From NCBI GenBank assembly GCA_037126765.1, contig JBBCBC010000027.1:10502406-10566405 (forward strand): a DNA stretch of 64,000 nucleotides. The letters run 5' to 3'. Of this stretch, positions 42,218 through 54,236 are shown piece by piece. Below the pieces are notes generated by a model. The model had not been told where the DNA came from. It saw only the letters and a program-made list of their open reading frames with translations, and did no database searches. Each line of letters opens with the position of its first letter. Positions within the stretch are counted from its first letter, which is position 1. Made by a program: the position numbers and the translations under genes. The stretch comes from Stenogyne calaminthoides. Lineage: Eukaryota; Streptophyta; Magnoliopsida; Lamiales; Lamiaceae.

Positions 42218-43651
42218 ATGGCAGAAGGTACACGTATGAAAGATCTATTTGAGATGATTAAGAAACATGATGAAGTGTTTTTGGAAAACGATGAGCGAAT
42301 GAAGGTTGTAGATTCAAAAATTTAAAAACTCGAGGATCTAATCATTGGGGTGGGTCAAAATGTGAAGAACATTGGTGATAACATGGAGTACATGATGAAG
42401 AAAGCAACGGAGACAGATCAGAGCTCATTTGATGCTCCTCATGGGGAGAATAAAGATGGAAGAAGGAGAGAAGGTATCTATACACCCCCTCCTCTTAGAA
42501 ATCAAAACCAAAACACTAGACTAGTTCATCTACAAGCCAATAATCATACCATTAGGCTCAAATTTTCTGAATTCAATGGAGAGATTCCAGTAAGTTGGAT
42601 TAGAAAAGCTAATAGGTTATTTCAGATTATGCTTATGGGAGAGACAGCTAAAGTGTACCATTCAGGGTATTACATGATTGATGTTGCTGATATTTGGTAT
42701 ATGGAGTATGTTGAGGGGAAAGATGATATTGAATGGGAAGAATTTTGTCAGATGCTGTTAACCAGATTCTTGAGACCTGGAAAAGAAGATATGGTGATTG
42801 AATTCACCAAGCTACAACAAACTCATGATGTTAACTCTTACCAAGAAAAGTTTGATGAACTTAAGTCCTTAGTGAGAGTGAAGAATCCTGATCTAAGTGA
42901 GGAATTCCTTACATCATGCTTCTTAAGGGGACTGAAAGAAGAGCTGAGGATCCCTGTGCAGTTATTTAAGCCAACTGAACTTACTCAAGCAATCAACACT
43001 GCTAAGATGCTTGAGTCAACTCTTGAGATATGGGGAAAGAAGAATAAATTTGGAAACAACAAAAACAAACCAACATACAACAGTTATGGGAAACAGAATG
43101 GGGGACATACCCAAGTTAAGAAGGAAGAAAAGAAGGAGAGTGGTGACAACAACACCACTTATAAGAAAGTTACTGATGCTGAGTACCAGAAAAGGAGAGC
43201 ACTGAGACTATGTTTCCATTGTGATGAGAAATACTCATATGGACATATATGCAAGAACAAGCAGTTTAATCTGATAGTGGTTGAAGGGGAGGAAGAGGAA
43301 GAAAAGGAAGAGGCCAAAACACAGGAAAGAGAAGGAGAGGAAATCCAAGATGGCATCTCCGTTAATGCATTAATGGGAAATAAATCTAAGACCACTCTCA
43401 AGGTTGTGGGAAAGATAGGAAAGAAGTTGCTCAATGTTTTAATAGACAGTGGAAGTACCAGCAACTTTATTGATGCTAACACAGCTCAAGACCTAAATTG
43501 TATCATGGAAGAGGCCACACCATGGGTAATCACTGTAGCTGATGGGGGAAGACTACAAGCAGGTTCACATGCACTCAATTCAAGTGGCAAATGCAGGGAG
43601 AGCCATTTACTGCTGATCTTAGAGTGTTGCAGCTTGGTGGTTGTGATGTGA
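42218..43651 (+). pseudogene. Chromovirus gag and protease
   Basis: The probable start ATG 42218 (MAEGTRMKDLFEMIKKHDEV) is followed by an in-frame TAA at 42323; the rest is open from 42350 for 433 aa. Gag capsid covers about residues 60-210 of the open part (RLKFSEFNGE, RKANRLFQI, DIEWEEFCQMLLTRFL, FTKLQQTHDVNSYQEKFDEL). An RRALRLCFHCDEKYSYGHIC zinc knuckle follows near 285, then a Glu-rich linker and the retropepsin site NVLIDSGSTSNFID with Asp near residue 366. A frameshift near 43580 replaces the end of the protease, whose continuation (LGADWMWEHSPI) lies in another frame. Confidence 0.9.
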
Positions 43652-45896
43652 TTTTAGGGGCTGATTGGATGTGGGAACACAGTCCAATCACTTTCAATCT
43701 CTAAAATAACAAAGTGACAATAGTGAAGGAAGGAAGAGAAGTGGTACTAGAAGGGGACACTTCCAGTCAAGAAGTGAAACTCATCAGTGCTAGAGGCCTT
43801 GATGAGTACTTGCACAAAGTTACTCATGGAATCCTAGTACAACTATTTAGTGTCAATTCATAAACTCCACAAACTGAAAAGATAGATGGAATGATACTCA
43901 GGGTCCTAGCTGAATTTGAGGGAGTATTTGTAGAACCAAAAGGGCTCCCACCAAAGAGGAAGATAGAGCATGAAATCAATCTCAAACCAGGGATCCAACC
44001 TGTATTCCAGAGGGCTTATAGGTACTCTCATTCTCTAAAAAATGAGATTGAAAAGATGGTGCATGAGATGATGGGTCAAGATCTAATTCAGGTAAGTTCT
44101 AGCTCTTTTGCTAGTCCAACTATACTTGTCAAGTAAAAAGATCAATCATGGAGGTTTTGTGTGGATTATAGGAAGTTGAATGATCAAAAAATTAAGAACA
44201 AGTACCATATGCATGTTATTGAGGATCTTCTATCTGAGCTACATGGATCAAGAATTTTTTTAAAAATTGATCTTAGACAAGGGTACTTTTAGATTTTACT
44301 TAAGGAAGAAGATAGACACAAATCTGCTTTTATCACACATTGTGGTCTATTTGAGTTCAAAGTGATGCCATTTGGACTTACAAATGCACCAGCTACCTTC
44401 CAGAATATGATGAAAGAGGTTTTTGTGGAACTGATAAGGAAGTATGTGCTAGTATTCTTTGATGATATACTTGTGTACAGTCCAAGTATAGAGTCACATG
44501 TGTTACACCTAACTGAAGTCATGAAGTTGTTAGAGAAACATCAATTGTATGCTAAAAAGAGCAAATGTGCCTTTGGAGTCAGTTAAATTGAATATTTGGG
44601 ACATATCATCTCTGGAGAGGGAGTGAGAACTGATCTAGAGAAAATTAGAAGCATGGTGGAATGGCCTACACCAAGGAATCTTAAAGCTTTAAGGGGGTGG
44701 GTCTCACAGGCTACTACAGAAGGTTTGTTAAGGGATATGGAATAGTGGCTAGACCCTTAACTCAACTTTTAAAAAAATATGGATTCAAATGGGGTACTGA
44801 AGCTGCAGAAGCTTTTGAGAAGCTCAAGAGATTGATGGTAGAGGCTCTAGTACTGCCTATGCCTGATTTCACACAGCCTTTTATTCTGAAAACTGATGCT
44901 TGTGCTAATGGAATATTAGTTGTGCTGATGCAAAAGGGACAACCTATAGCATACTTTAGTCAGAGTCTATGCCCCAGAAACCAAGCCTTATCTACTTATG
45001 AAAAAGAACTCTTGGCAATCATGACAGCTGTAAGTAAATGGAGTCATTATCTTAATGGAAGTCAATTTGTGATTAAGACTGATCATGCTAGTCTCAAGCA
45101 TCTTAAGGAACAGAGGTTAAGCAATATTCTCCAACATAAGTGGCTAATCAAACTAATGGGGCACAACTATTCCATTGAGTATAAGAAAGGGAAAGAGAAT
45201 AAGGCAGCAGATGCCTTATCTAGACAGTATGAGCAAGAAGATGGAGATTTATTAGTTGTAAAGATGATCAACACTCGAGTGGAACCACAATGGGTAGAAG
45301 AGATCAAATCTAGCTACATAGATGATGAAAAGACCCAACAATTGATGGCACAAGTGTTATTGCAACCTGAGATGCCCAGCAAATATACAATGAAGGAAGG
45401 AGTGCTGAGGTACAAGGGTAGAATATGGGTGGGAAACTCGCAGGGGGTCAAATTAAAGATAATAGAAACTATTCATGATTCATCCATTGGTGGACATTCA
45501 GGAGTACAAGCTAGCTATCAGAGAGCTAAAGGGTTGTTTTACTGGCTGGGAATGAAGAAGGATTTTGAAGAATTCATCAATGCTTGTGACATATGTAAAA
45601 GATGTAAGACCGAGAGTGTTCCCTATCCAGGACTGCTACAACCGTTAGAAGTACCTGAAAAACCTTGGAGCCAAGTCACTATGGATTTTATTGAAGCATT
45701 ACCCAATGCAGAAGGAAAAAGTGTGATCTGGGTAATTGTGGATAGGATGACAAAGTATAGCCATTTCTTCGCTCTAAAACATCCTTATACCGCAGAAAGC
45801 CTTGCAGAAATCTATCTCAATCAAGTATATAAGCTACATGGATTTCCAGAAGACATAATTAGTGACAGGGATGTGGTGTTCCAAAGTAATTTCTAG
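43652..45896 (+). pseudogene. Chromovirus reverse transcriptase, RNase H and integrase N-terminus
   Basis: Pol continues with stops at about 43702, 43861, 44134, 44290 and 44584 and a frameshift near 44697. RT blocks: KIEHEINLKPGIQPVFQRAY, WRFCVDYRKLND, FLKIDLRQGYF (motif A Asp), MPFGLTNAPATFQ and VFFDDILVYS (catalytic DD). RNase H blocks in frame 44697-45896: ILKTDACANGILVVL and NQALSTYEKELLAI, then KTDHASLKHL, ending with KGKENKAADALSR. Integrase follows: HDSSIGGHSG, CDICKRCK (HHCC) and MDFIEALP with the first catalytic Asp, then ISDRDVVF with the second. All key acidic residues remain; nonsense mutations cause the inactivation. Confidence 0.92.
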
Positions 45897-46711
45897 AAAA
45901 CACTCTTCAAACTAGCAGGGGTCCAATTACAATGAGTACTGCACATCATCCTCAAACGGACGGGCAAGAGTGAGAGGGTGAATGTTTGGAGACCTATCTC
46001 AGATGTATGACTCACATCAAGCATAACAGGTGGGTGAAGTGGTTAGCATTAGCCGAGTGGTGGTATAACACTAATTATCACCACTCCATTCGCATGACTC
46101 CTTTTGAAGCACTATATGGTTACAAACCTACTCAATTGGGATTAGGGCCATATTTACAAGGGAATTCGATGGAGGCCAGGAACTGGTTAGAAGAAAGACA
46201 AAGGATTATACAAGTTCTCAAGGAAAATCTCACTTCGGCGATGGGCCGTATGAAACATGATGCAGATTTACACAGATCTGAGAGGGTATTCAAGGTGGGG
46301 GATTATGTATTTGTGCGGATGTAGCCTTTCCGCAATGCACCAGACCAGCTTAGGAAACAAACTAAACTCTCAGTGAAGTATTTCGGCCCGTATCTAATTA
46401 TAGAGAAGGTGGGCAAAGTAGCATATAAATTGGATTTGCCTGATGGATGCAGATTGCATCCGGTGTTTCATGCATCACAGCTCAAACAAAAAATCAAGAA
46501 CAAGTATACTCCCTAGATTCAACTTCCAGAAATAAATGAAGAAGGAGAAGCCATCGTCGTACCTGTAGCAATTCTTGGGCGCAGGGCAGTGAAGAAATGG
46601 AATCGCACAGTGAGTCAGGTGCTCGTCCATTGGAGTAATGGTTCGCCAGAAATGGCTACTTGGGAAGATGACGAGGTCGTTAAAATCAAATTTCACGACA
46701 TATTGACTTGA
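45897..46711 (+). pseudogene. Chromovirus integrase C-terminus and chromodomain
   Basis: After TAG at 45894-45896 the core continues (TAHHPQTDGQE, where the final Glu is part of the DDE set), then CLETYLRCM, LAEWWYNTNYHHSI and PFEALYGYKP (frame 45986-46324). After a stop at 46322 the GPY/F-like block follows (KYFGPYLIIEKVGKVAYKL, then LPDGCRLHPVFHASQL). The protein ends with a chromodomain-like segment at about 46574-46700 (VKKWNRTVSQVLVHWSNGSP, then ATWEDDE). In chromoviruses this domain is thought to guide integration to certain chromatin. The natural stop is TGA near 46709. Confidence 0.88.
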
Positions 46712-46727
46712 GGAAAAGTCAAAATTT

Positions 46728-46739
46728 AGAAGGAGGCAT
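46728..46739 (+). other. Polypurine tract of the chromovirus
   Basis: Purine-rich AGAAGGAGGCAT lies immediately upstream of the 3' LTR and is the expected plus-strand primer site. Confidence 0.8.
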
Positions 46740-47419
46740 TGTCGCATCTCTACAAATACGACTCTACTTAGTTGAGAATAAATAACTATCGGGCCATCTA
46801 TTTCTAGTTGGGCCGATATTCTATCTAGATCGTTTACTTTCGTCGTGGGCTGAATAATAATGGAAGCAGCCCAATTGCTCTTTCGTCGCTGACTTATCTC
46901 CTCCGTCCATTGTCTTCTCGATCGGACGACTATTGTTGAGGATCGTACTATCTGACAGCTGCAACGGTATTGAGGGAGTGGTACAGTATATGGAGGAATA
47001 ATCACATCGAAGAAGGTGTCGTTGAGTGAGGTATTCCTCTAAACTTTAGCTATCATCGTTTATCCCTTCCGAAATCCTCACTGAACCTTACTCATTTTGC
47101 AGATATGTGTGAATTCTTCCATATTACGAGTGTACCCTGCGAGAGATCATTTAAGGAGTGTTACATGTGAGTGAATTACCCAAACATCATCAAAATATAT
47201 CCTGAAATTCCCCATTTACTGATCATCTTCCTTATTTCCAGATATCCGAGGAGGTGTTCGTCATGAATCTTATATCTAAGGCTTCCCCTATTGTTTTGTT
47301 TGTTTTGTTTCTTAGCTTATGTCGTCAAATGTGTGTTAGACTTTGGTAATTGAGTCGCTTGAATCATATTGTCTATTATTTTGCGAAATTGTTGAGAATT
47401 TGAGGATCGGGATATTACA
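46740..47419 (+). repeat. 3' LTR of the chromovirus
   Basis: A 680-bp direct repeat of 41498-42177 ending GGGATATTACA and followed by the AGTAT duplication. A minus-strand frame crossing it (46475-47005) is a shadow. Confidence 0.95.
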
Positions 47420-47424
47420 AGTAT

Positions 47425-48000
47425 CATCCGGAATTTGTAAATCAAAATCATACCCAGTTTGTGATCCTACACTTCAATCTCCAATAGATGCTAGCCAATT
47501 AGATAAAAACTCTCAATCTGCGTAACCATTAGCCGATTCCAAATTCTACAACCGCATGTTTCTTGTAAGTTTCAGTAAGATACAATCATTTCCACAAAAG
47601 AGATGAACTTAATGTAACGTGAACAAAATAATGCCTTATTTCTTTTGGAATAACTTGCAATATCTGTCAGAATCGTCTCCAAACACAACAATCTTATCAC
47701 CAAAAAGTAATACAAAAGATAACGAATTGACCATCTGCATAATATCCTTCAAAGTAGTATAAAGAGCTTCAATACAATATATATTTACCATCGGAGCTTC
47801 ATCCTATATAATAAGATTATTCTCAAATAAAGCTCGTGAGAAGAGGCTATATTGATTAATATTGCAAATAGAATCTTTGATAGCATTAATTGGAATGACA
47901 AATCTAGAATTACAGATTCACCAACCAACATCCATTTAGAAGACCAAATAGTGCACTTGCCTCTCCTTTTCATGGGCACAACCAACTAAGTGTAACTTGA
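47425..48000 (-). pseudogene. PIF1/Helitron helicase relic, central part
   Basis: Read from about 48000 leftward: SRFVIPINAIKDSICNINQ, LFENNLIIYDEAPMVNIYCI (Walker B-type DEAPM), EALYTTLKDIMQMVNS, then FGDKIVVFGDDSDRYCKLFQ, where active proteins have VVFGGDFRQILPV. A degraded ETCGCR segment (NMRL motif) follows near 47550. After the AGTAT site it joins the C-terminal half at 41497. The Walker A region further upstream is not recognisable. Repeated stops and frame changes make it a pseudogene. Confidence 0.8.
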
Positions 48001-48315
48001 ATATTTTCGTAATGTCTAAAAGACCAAAATCCCCTGATCCATGCGACAAATAAATCAAAAAATCGAACAAAAAAAAAAGAAAACATCAATTTATGTATTG
48101 ATATTGAAAACACAAATAGACATATACATGATTACAAAAATCAGAAAGAAACGTATAAAAATGAAATTAAGAACCTCAAGTGCGATTTTGACTTTGAAAA
48201 AAGCTTGTACATAGATTCATAGAAACTTTCAAGATATTGGTTGTTCAACAATAAGAGTTAAAATCAAATGTCATGAATTCGCAAGAATGTAGAAGTCTCA
48301 TGTATATCTTAGAGG

Positions 48316-48368
<53 letters not shown>

Positions 48369-51072
48369 CTTTTTTGAGTTCATTTCTATCGCCATGATTG
48401 ATCCCAAGACTTTCCAACTTTAGATTTCTTGGAGTATCTTTCTGTGAAAACTCAATAAGGTGAATAATATAAACATTTTTCATGACGGAACCAAATTAGA
48501 CTTGAGTACCTAAAATCAGATCGGGACTATTTTTTTTTAAGTCTCAAATGGGCATCTTACCAAAAAGAATTTGCACTTGACTAAACTTTTATGCATATTG
48601 ATTCTTTAGGTAATTGGGGAAAAAGGGCAAAAAAAAAAAGAAAAAAAAAGAAAAAGAATTGTGATTATTATAATCCTGATTATTAATCTCAATTTATAGG
48701 AAAATGCAATTACTATCATAGCATATTGAATCCATCCAAACAAATAAAAATATAATTAAAAATGGAAAGGAAAAAAATTAATCAATATCAGAGAAAATGA
48801 AGGACCAAACTCAACTTTTTTGTCCTATTAGTCAGTTAAAATTAAGGACGAAAAAATTGAATTTGGTAAATCTATTTTAGCTAGTTCCAGGTTAAACAAT
48901 TGAATTTGGTAAACTTAAGAGGCTATATCTAAAGTTGAAAATAGTTAGCGGACTATACCATTTTTTAATATTGTATATTTACAATATATTTACATTTCTT
49001 ATTCTAATTTATAAACTAAATGTATTCTTAAATACAATGTATATACAATTGTACATCATGTTGGTTCAACATTTATTATATTCACATTATTAAAATATTA
49101 TTTTAATACATAATTGATAATATTGTATAATTTGTAATTTTAATTTTAAATTCTCATGCATTATCATTATATTTAAATTTAAATTATAAAAAAACAATGA
49201 AAATCAATAAATATCTAAAATGTATTTAATTGTGTTGCACATGTCATCTTAAGTTTTAAACATGTAGATGAAAATAATAACTAAATAACATGCAACTCCA
49301 AACCTAAATAAATAGATTTAACAAAATATCATAAAGGTTGTCGTAGCTTTTGTTTAATTAAATAATTTATCGAACACTTGGTGATCAACTATCAATTTCT
49401 AGTCAGTGTCTATTTTAGATTGGTCAACTCGTCGAATATCATCCTGAAATTTTTGAATTTTTTACGATCAAATTTATTTCAGCAAAAAATTGTATGAAAC
49501 CTTCCCCATTTTTTGGTTAGTCAGACTTCATTTATATATGATGTCTTCTTTTCCATCTTCTAATTTCATCCTCTTTTTTTTTTTTTTTTTTTTTTTTGGC
49601 TTTCGCACCAGAAAATAATTTTTAAATGTAAATTTTCCAAGATGCAAAATACCATTCAAAGGTCTTTGTATATTTTGCTCACAATTTTGGTCCTTTTGGA
49701 CAAAAAAAAAAAGATAATGTAAAATGGACTAAAATTAAAAATCATAAAAGAATAAAAATTACACCAAAATTTGCTTCAAATTTGTTACAAAATCATGAGT
49801 GCAAACATTTTAGGAGAATACTAAACGTTAAAATGAATTAATGTTGTTAGTTTTTTAAGTCATAACTTCACAATCAAGCTTTTTTTAAAAAAAAAGACCA
49901 AATTGAGAATATTTATGCGGATATCACCTTTTAGGATGAATGTAACAATGGTGGATAAAAATGCACAACATATATGGTATTAGATGAAAATAAACATTCA
50001 CTTAGTACACTGATTTAACCTACAAAGCAAAACAAAAGAGACACGATTCATTAATATAAAAGTAGGCAATTGAAATCATTCACAAAGAGTAACATGAAAA
50101 AACATGTAACTGAAATCTATAATGGACGTGCAATTGAAAATAGCTGATGAATAGTCCCAATTCTTAATTTGGTTATACCCAAATTCTTCATTCCATCTTC
50201 CCATAATTTAATACTTTTCGGGTTATAAGTAAAATCCTTTCATATCTCTCGTCTTTTTGTGAAAATATAAAATAAATGAACTCCACAATACTGGAAAAAG
50301 GAAAAAAAAAAGTTACCAATGTTGACATTTGCTTTGGAAAAGCGAGATCCATAATTAAACTAATTCTTATGTCAGTAATTAGGACAACTTCACCAACAGA
50401 CGCTGCTCTTTTTTTCTGGAATTGTTCACAGACACAATCTTCAAGCTCCATGTGAGAAATTTTGATTCTAAATTTTACAAAATATGAGATTGCATTTAGC
50501 ATTCTATTTAAGAAAAAACTGAAACCACAACCAACATGGGCACCATTGAAAGATATAATTATTCAGAATAAAGAATTTAAATTATTTTTTATAAAAATAC
50601 AATAAAAATATAATGTTGCATCATACATCTTGAATTTGAAGATGTTCGAGATTTTGATTCTCTTGTGTAATAATTTCCTTTGTAGGGACATAGATGAAAT
50701 GGATCTTAATACTATCTAACAATACCAAATTTAGAAAGACACAATTAATTATGAACATTAAAATTTATGTATATCGACAAATTTCCATTTTAATTAGAGA
50801 TTTTAGAAAATACTGAGTAGACACTGTTACTAAAAGAGGACATAACTTCAGAGGGTTTGCGAGATAAAAGTCTTGTAAATTAAAACTATTTAGTATATTA
50901 CTATTTCACTTTGACTTATTTCTCACAGAAATATTAATTTATGAACATTGAAATTTATTCATAAGACATACTCCCCTAGTTTAATAGTTATGGTGATAAT
51001 TGGAACAGTTTACTACAAAATCTACTAATAACCAAGATATGAAAGTGAGTAACTATATAAAAAAAAAATACA
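48001..51072. other. AT-rich intergenic or degraded Helitron interior
   Basis: No convincing gene. The stretch holds a (TA)n microsatellite (48318-48365), A/G-rich runs (48624-48660), a T24 run (49574-49597) and many oligo-A/T tracts. One minus-strand frame at 50188-50502 (104 aa, containing SHMELEDCVCEQFQ) is open but unrecognised. The stretch may be the decayed upstream part of the Helitron whose 3' end I place at 38665. It ends at the SIRE-like 3' LTR. Confidence 0.6.
48318..48365. repeat. (TA)n microsatellite
   Basis: About 24 uninterrupted TA dinucleotides. Confidence 0.98.
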
Positions 51073-51639
51073 TGTTGGTCCCTGTGCAAACGAGTCTTAC
51101 AAGTGTATGGGGGGGGAATACACGTGTTCAGTGTTTTTAAAACTTTTCTTACTGAGGTCAGCTTGGGTCAGAGAATCGATCGCTCTGAGTCAAAGTCTAC
51201 TGAGACAGTGATCCTGAGCTGCTTTCAGATACCTCAGATAATCCCAACTGAGTCCTGAGTGTCAGAGATCCTGAGTTGCTTGGATCAGATAACTAACTTA
51301 CTGAACTCTCAGAAGAGTACGTTCAGTTTGGTAACTATCTGTTCTAGCTACTCAGATGTGCGGAATGGTTGGCCCTTAGTTTATACTCGTTTTAGCTTTG
51401 CTGAAAACCTTCCCTTTATGAAATAGTGATTAGTCAGATTTAATTTACATGCAACTTCATTGGATTGCTTCCAACCCAATATCGATGAAAAGTATGCTTT
51501 CAAAATCAAGTTAATGCAACAAATTAAGCACGTATATAAGGAAAGCAATAAAGAACACAACAATTATAGTGGTTCGTAGACTCAAGCTCCTACATCTACT
51601 CTCTCGATCCTCGAGAGAAATTCACTATCAACTTCGAGC

Positions 51640-51905
51640 TTTTACGACTACCTCGCGTAGTTTACTTACTCAACTCGGCCCTGAGTTTTCTGACTACTCC
51701 ACGTAGTTTACTTACTCAACCCGACCTTGAGCTTTCTGACTACCTCCGTAATTTACTTACTCAACTCTGTCCTGAGTTTTCTGACTACTCCACGTAGTTT
51801 ACTTACTCAACACAAACAAGCTTTCAGACTACCCCAGTAGCTTACTAACTTCTCCTCTAGAGTTTTCTCGACTACTCCGCGTGAGTTTACTAACTCTTTT
51901 ACAAC
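51640..51905. repeat. Tandem repeat, period about 57 bp, in SIRE-like LTR
   Basis: Four to five imperfect copies of a unit with GACTACTCCACGTAGTTTAC and TTACTCAACTCGG-type spacer ending CCTGAGTTTTCT. It occupies the same relative place as the array in the solo LTR at 4909-5030 but differs in unit length and sequence. Confidence 0.8.
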
Positions 51906-52689
51906 TCTTCTCAAACAACAAACACACTCCAACTACCTTCACAAGGGTTTGGGGTTTCTCGGTTGGTTTCCAACTAGGATGAGATATCCTTTACAATGAA
52001 GCACAATGCAAAGGATTAGGATATCTCGACTAAGCTTTGGATAATTCTTATCAAGCTAGGCTTAGTAGTGAGCTCTCTTCAATATAGAAGCACTTGGGAA
52101 ATTCTAGGTTTTTCGAGTGCTTTAACTTTTGCAAGAATAAGTTTGAGCTCTTGAGTTGCGTATAAATTTCCCCTAACCTTACAATGTAGAGGGTCACCAA
52201 GATTTATAGGCATACACCAAGGTCACTTTTGAAAACTATCCGTTGGAGAGATAAAACCATTGAGTTCCCTCTTATGGTGCTAGAGAAACGGCTATATTTA
52301 GGGTTTGAACCTCCCTAACACGTTTTAGGCAATAGCCTTTCATGTAGCCGGTCTTCACTTTTTGCAGTCTGGAACTTTTGTACTTCTGACATATTTTCTG
52401 CGACCACATCCTTTGTCGGTGTCGGTGAGGGTGCAAATGTTGTCTTCCTCTTTTTGACTTTTGTCTTCAGTTAAAGGTAGACACCTTCAACGGCTCTTTT
52501 GGTTACAAACTCTGAGTTTGATATAACCTTAACAACACTTCTGACTTAGTTCCTTTTGTCTGCATTTGAATGTCTTGGCAAATATCTATTCGTCTAAGGA
52601 ATCGTGATCTTCTCAGTGTCGCATCCTTCGAGATGGATATATTCATGCTTTCTAACATTCGAGTTCATAATCGAGCATTCAAGACATTC

Positions 52690-52860
52690 TTGAGTCTTGA
52701 AATTATCGCATTTTCAAGATTCTTGATCTTCCATCTTCGATCTTGATCTTGTGTCTTGAGTCTTCGAGTCTTCGAGTCTTCATGGTCTTCGAGTCTTGAG
52801 TCTTACGAGATATACCGACCGATCTCATCAATCCTTATCTTTGAGTCTTCGCCACTCAAG
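52690..52860. repeat. Short TCTTGAGTCTTCGAG-type repeats
   Basis: Irregular repetition of TCTTGAGTCTT, TCTTCGAGTCTT and TCTTGATCTT units within the SIRE-like LTR. The register varies and no long unit is conserved. Confidence 0.65.
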
Positions 52861-53046
52861 ATCCTACTAAGTCTTCAGAACCTATCCTGAACTATATCTG
52901 CTGACTATACATTTTGCAGATAACATCCTGAATATTCTAAAACTGAATCCTGACTCAACTATCAAGATCATTCTGAACATGTCATACTCAGGGGTTTTGG
53001 GATCTTAATCAAAATCATACATCTTTATTAAATTCATCTCCCAACA

Positions 53047-53060
53047 ATTTCCCCCTTTTT
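53047..53060 (-). other. Polypurine tract of the SIRE-like element
   Basis: The minus strand reads AAAAAGGGGGAAAT immediately upstream of the 3' LTR start TGTTGGG. Confidence 0.9.
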
Positions 53061-53538
53061 GATGATGCCAAAAACCTATCTTGTTACAAACATATAACCT
53101 ATACTCAGGTTTCAGTTTATCCTATTACAAGATTGGTTGTCTCTCAATAATTTCTGAATCAGAGAATCTCCCAACAATTTCAGAGAGTCTCCAACAATTA
53201 ATAATTTCTTCAGTAATGAATCTTCTTAAATAGTTCATTACCAAATACTTAAACAATTTCCCCATAGCATCATATAATTTACCCCTTATATGAGCATACA
53301 ATCAGTTCAGAGACATTCATTCAGCATATCAAAATAAAGACATGTAAATAAGATAATGAGATATTATCTTTTGAGCATAATGATAAATCTTCATTGATGA
53401 TTGGTATACCATTACAGATTACAATGAGTTTATCAACAAAATCAAAAAGATAAAAATTTAAAGATTACAGAATCTTCTGAGTCTTCATTCTTCAGTCTTC
53501 TGATTTGGCTCTTCAGTCTTCTTGCTCTTTAGTCTGCT
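53061..53538 (-). other. 3' untranslated region of the SIRE-like element
   Basis: AT-rich sequence between the third gene's stop and the PPT. It contains imperfect repeats of CAACAATTTC and ATAATTTCTGA/CAGTAATG. No gene is seen. Confidence 0.6.
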
Positions 53539-54236
53539 TCATTCTCAACTTCATCAGCGGGCACCTCCAGGTCGAACATTCCGAAAAATTTCTTCTTCAG
53601 CTCATTTCTTTCCTTGATGATGTCCGGACTGTTTCCTGTGAGACCCAACTGACCAGCATACTGAGCAGTCTCTTGAATAATGGCCTTTTCATTCACCAAG
53701 CCATTAACAAGTCTTGGAGGAGGATAGGAATATGGACCAGGGGCTATTATCTGTACCTCTCCTTCATCCGCAAGGTTAATCCAGCCTTGTAGATACTTTG
53801 GATAGAAGGTTAGAAGATATTCAATGAAAGCTTCATTCTGATCTAAGCTTTCCCCTCTCCACTCCCTGAGAACATCATAATTGAATCAGAAGGTTCTCTT
53901 GACTTCTTCCCACATATCGTTGAGTTTGATAGGCATCCATTTATCAACGTGGGGCCACTTTAGTGCTTTTGATGTCTCTTTTCTCTTGCTCGCAAACTTC
54001 CTGAATTCACTCATTCGCTTCTGCTCTTCGTCTATCTTCTTTCTGATCACAGACGCTCCTGAGACCGAAGCAGCAACTTTTTTAGCTTGTTCCATTTGGA
54101 GTGTCTTCAGAGCATTTCTCGTGTTGAAGACTTTCTTCTGAGGTTGAGACTCAGATTCTTCTTTATCTTCATCATCCAGAATTAGCTTTCTCTGGATTGG
54201 CTTAGAAGCCTTTGCACGCTTGCTTTCAGTGAACAA
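53539..54236 (-). pseudogene. SIRE-like third gene, C-terminal part
   Basis: Frame 54236-53886 (from ESKRAKASKPIQRKL through IRKKIDEEQKRMSEFRKFA to WEEVKRTF) hits a TGA at 53886-53888. The same frame then continues without a break for about 115 more codons (NYDVLREWRGESLDQNEAFI, then LLTFYPKYLQGWINL and so on to DEVENEAD) and ends with TAA near 53539. Lys/Arg/Glu-rich helix comes first, then a more globular-looking Tyr/Trp/Pro-containing tail. Continuity past the TGA suggests a recent nonsense mutation. No transmembrane segment is visible. Function unknown. Confidence 0.7.

Larger units (their letters stand above)
41498..47419 (+). mobile_element. Chromodomain Ty3/Gypsy retrotransposon (chromovirus)
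   Basis: A complete 5.9-kb element with two 680-bp LTRs (41498-42177, 46740-47419), perfect 5-bp duplication AGTAT (41493-41497, 47420-47424), PBS, PPT, and gag, protease, RT, RNase H, integrase and chromodomain in Ty3/Gypsy order. It inserted into a PIF1 helicase relic. About a dozen differences are seen in the first 260 bases of the LTR pair, so it is not very recent. Several in-frame stops and frameshifts inactivate pol. Size and domain set suggest a compact chromovirus clade such as Reina, which is not proven here. Confidence 0.92.
51073..53046 (-). repeat. 3' LTR of the SIRE-like element
   Basis: A 1974-bp LTR. The plus strand starts TGTTGGTCCCTGTGCAAACG and ends TCATCTCCCAACA. It matches the 5' LTR starting at 63547 and is related to the solo LTR at 4541-5860. 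The minus-strand 60-aa frame 51381-51563 is LTR sequence. Confidence 0.92.

Noticed and set aside
48318..48365. Possible origin or regulatory AT element
   Set aside because: A plain TA microsatellite with no other signal; common in plant intergenic DNA.
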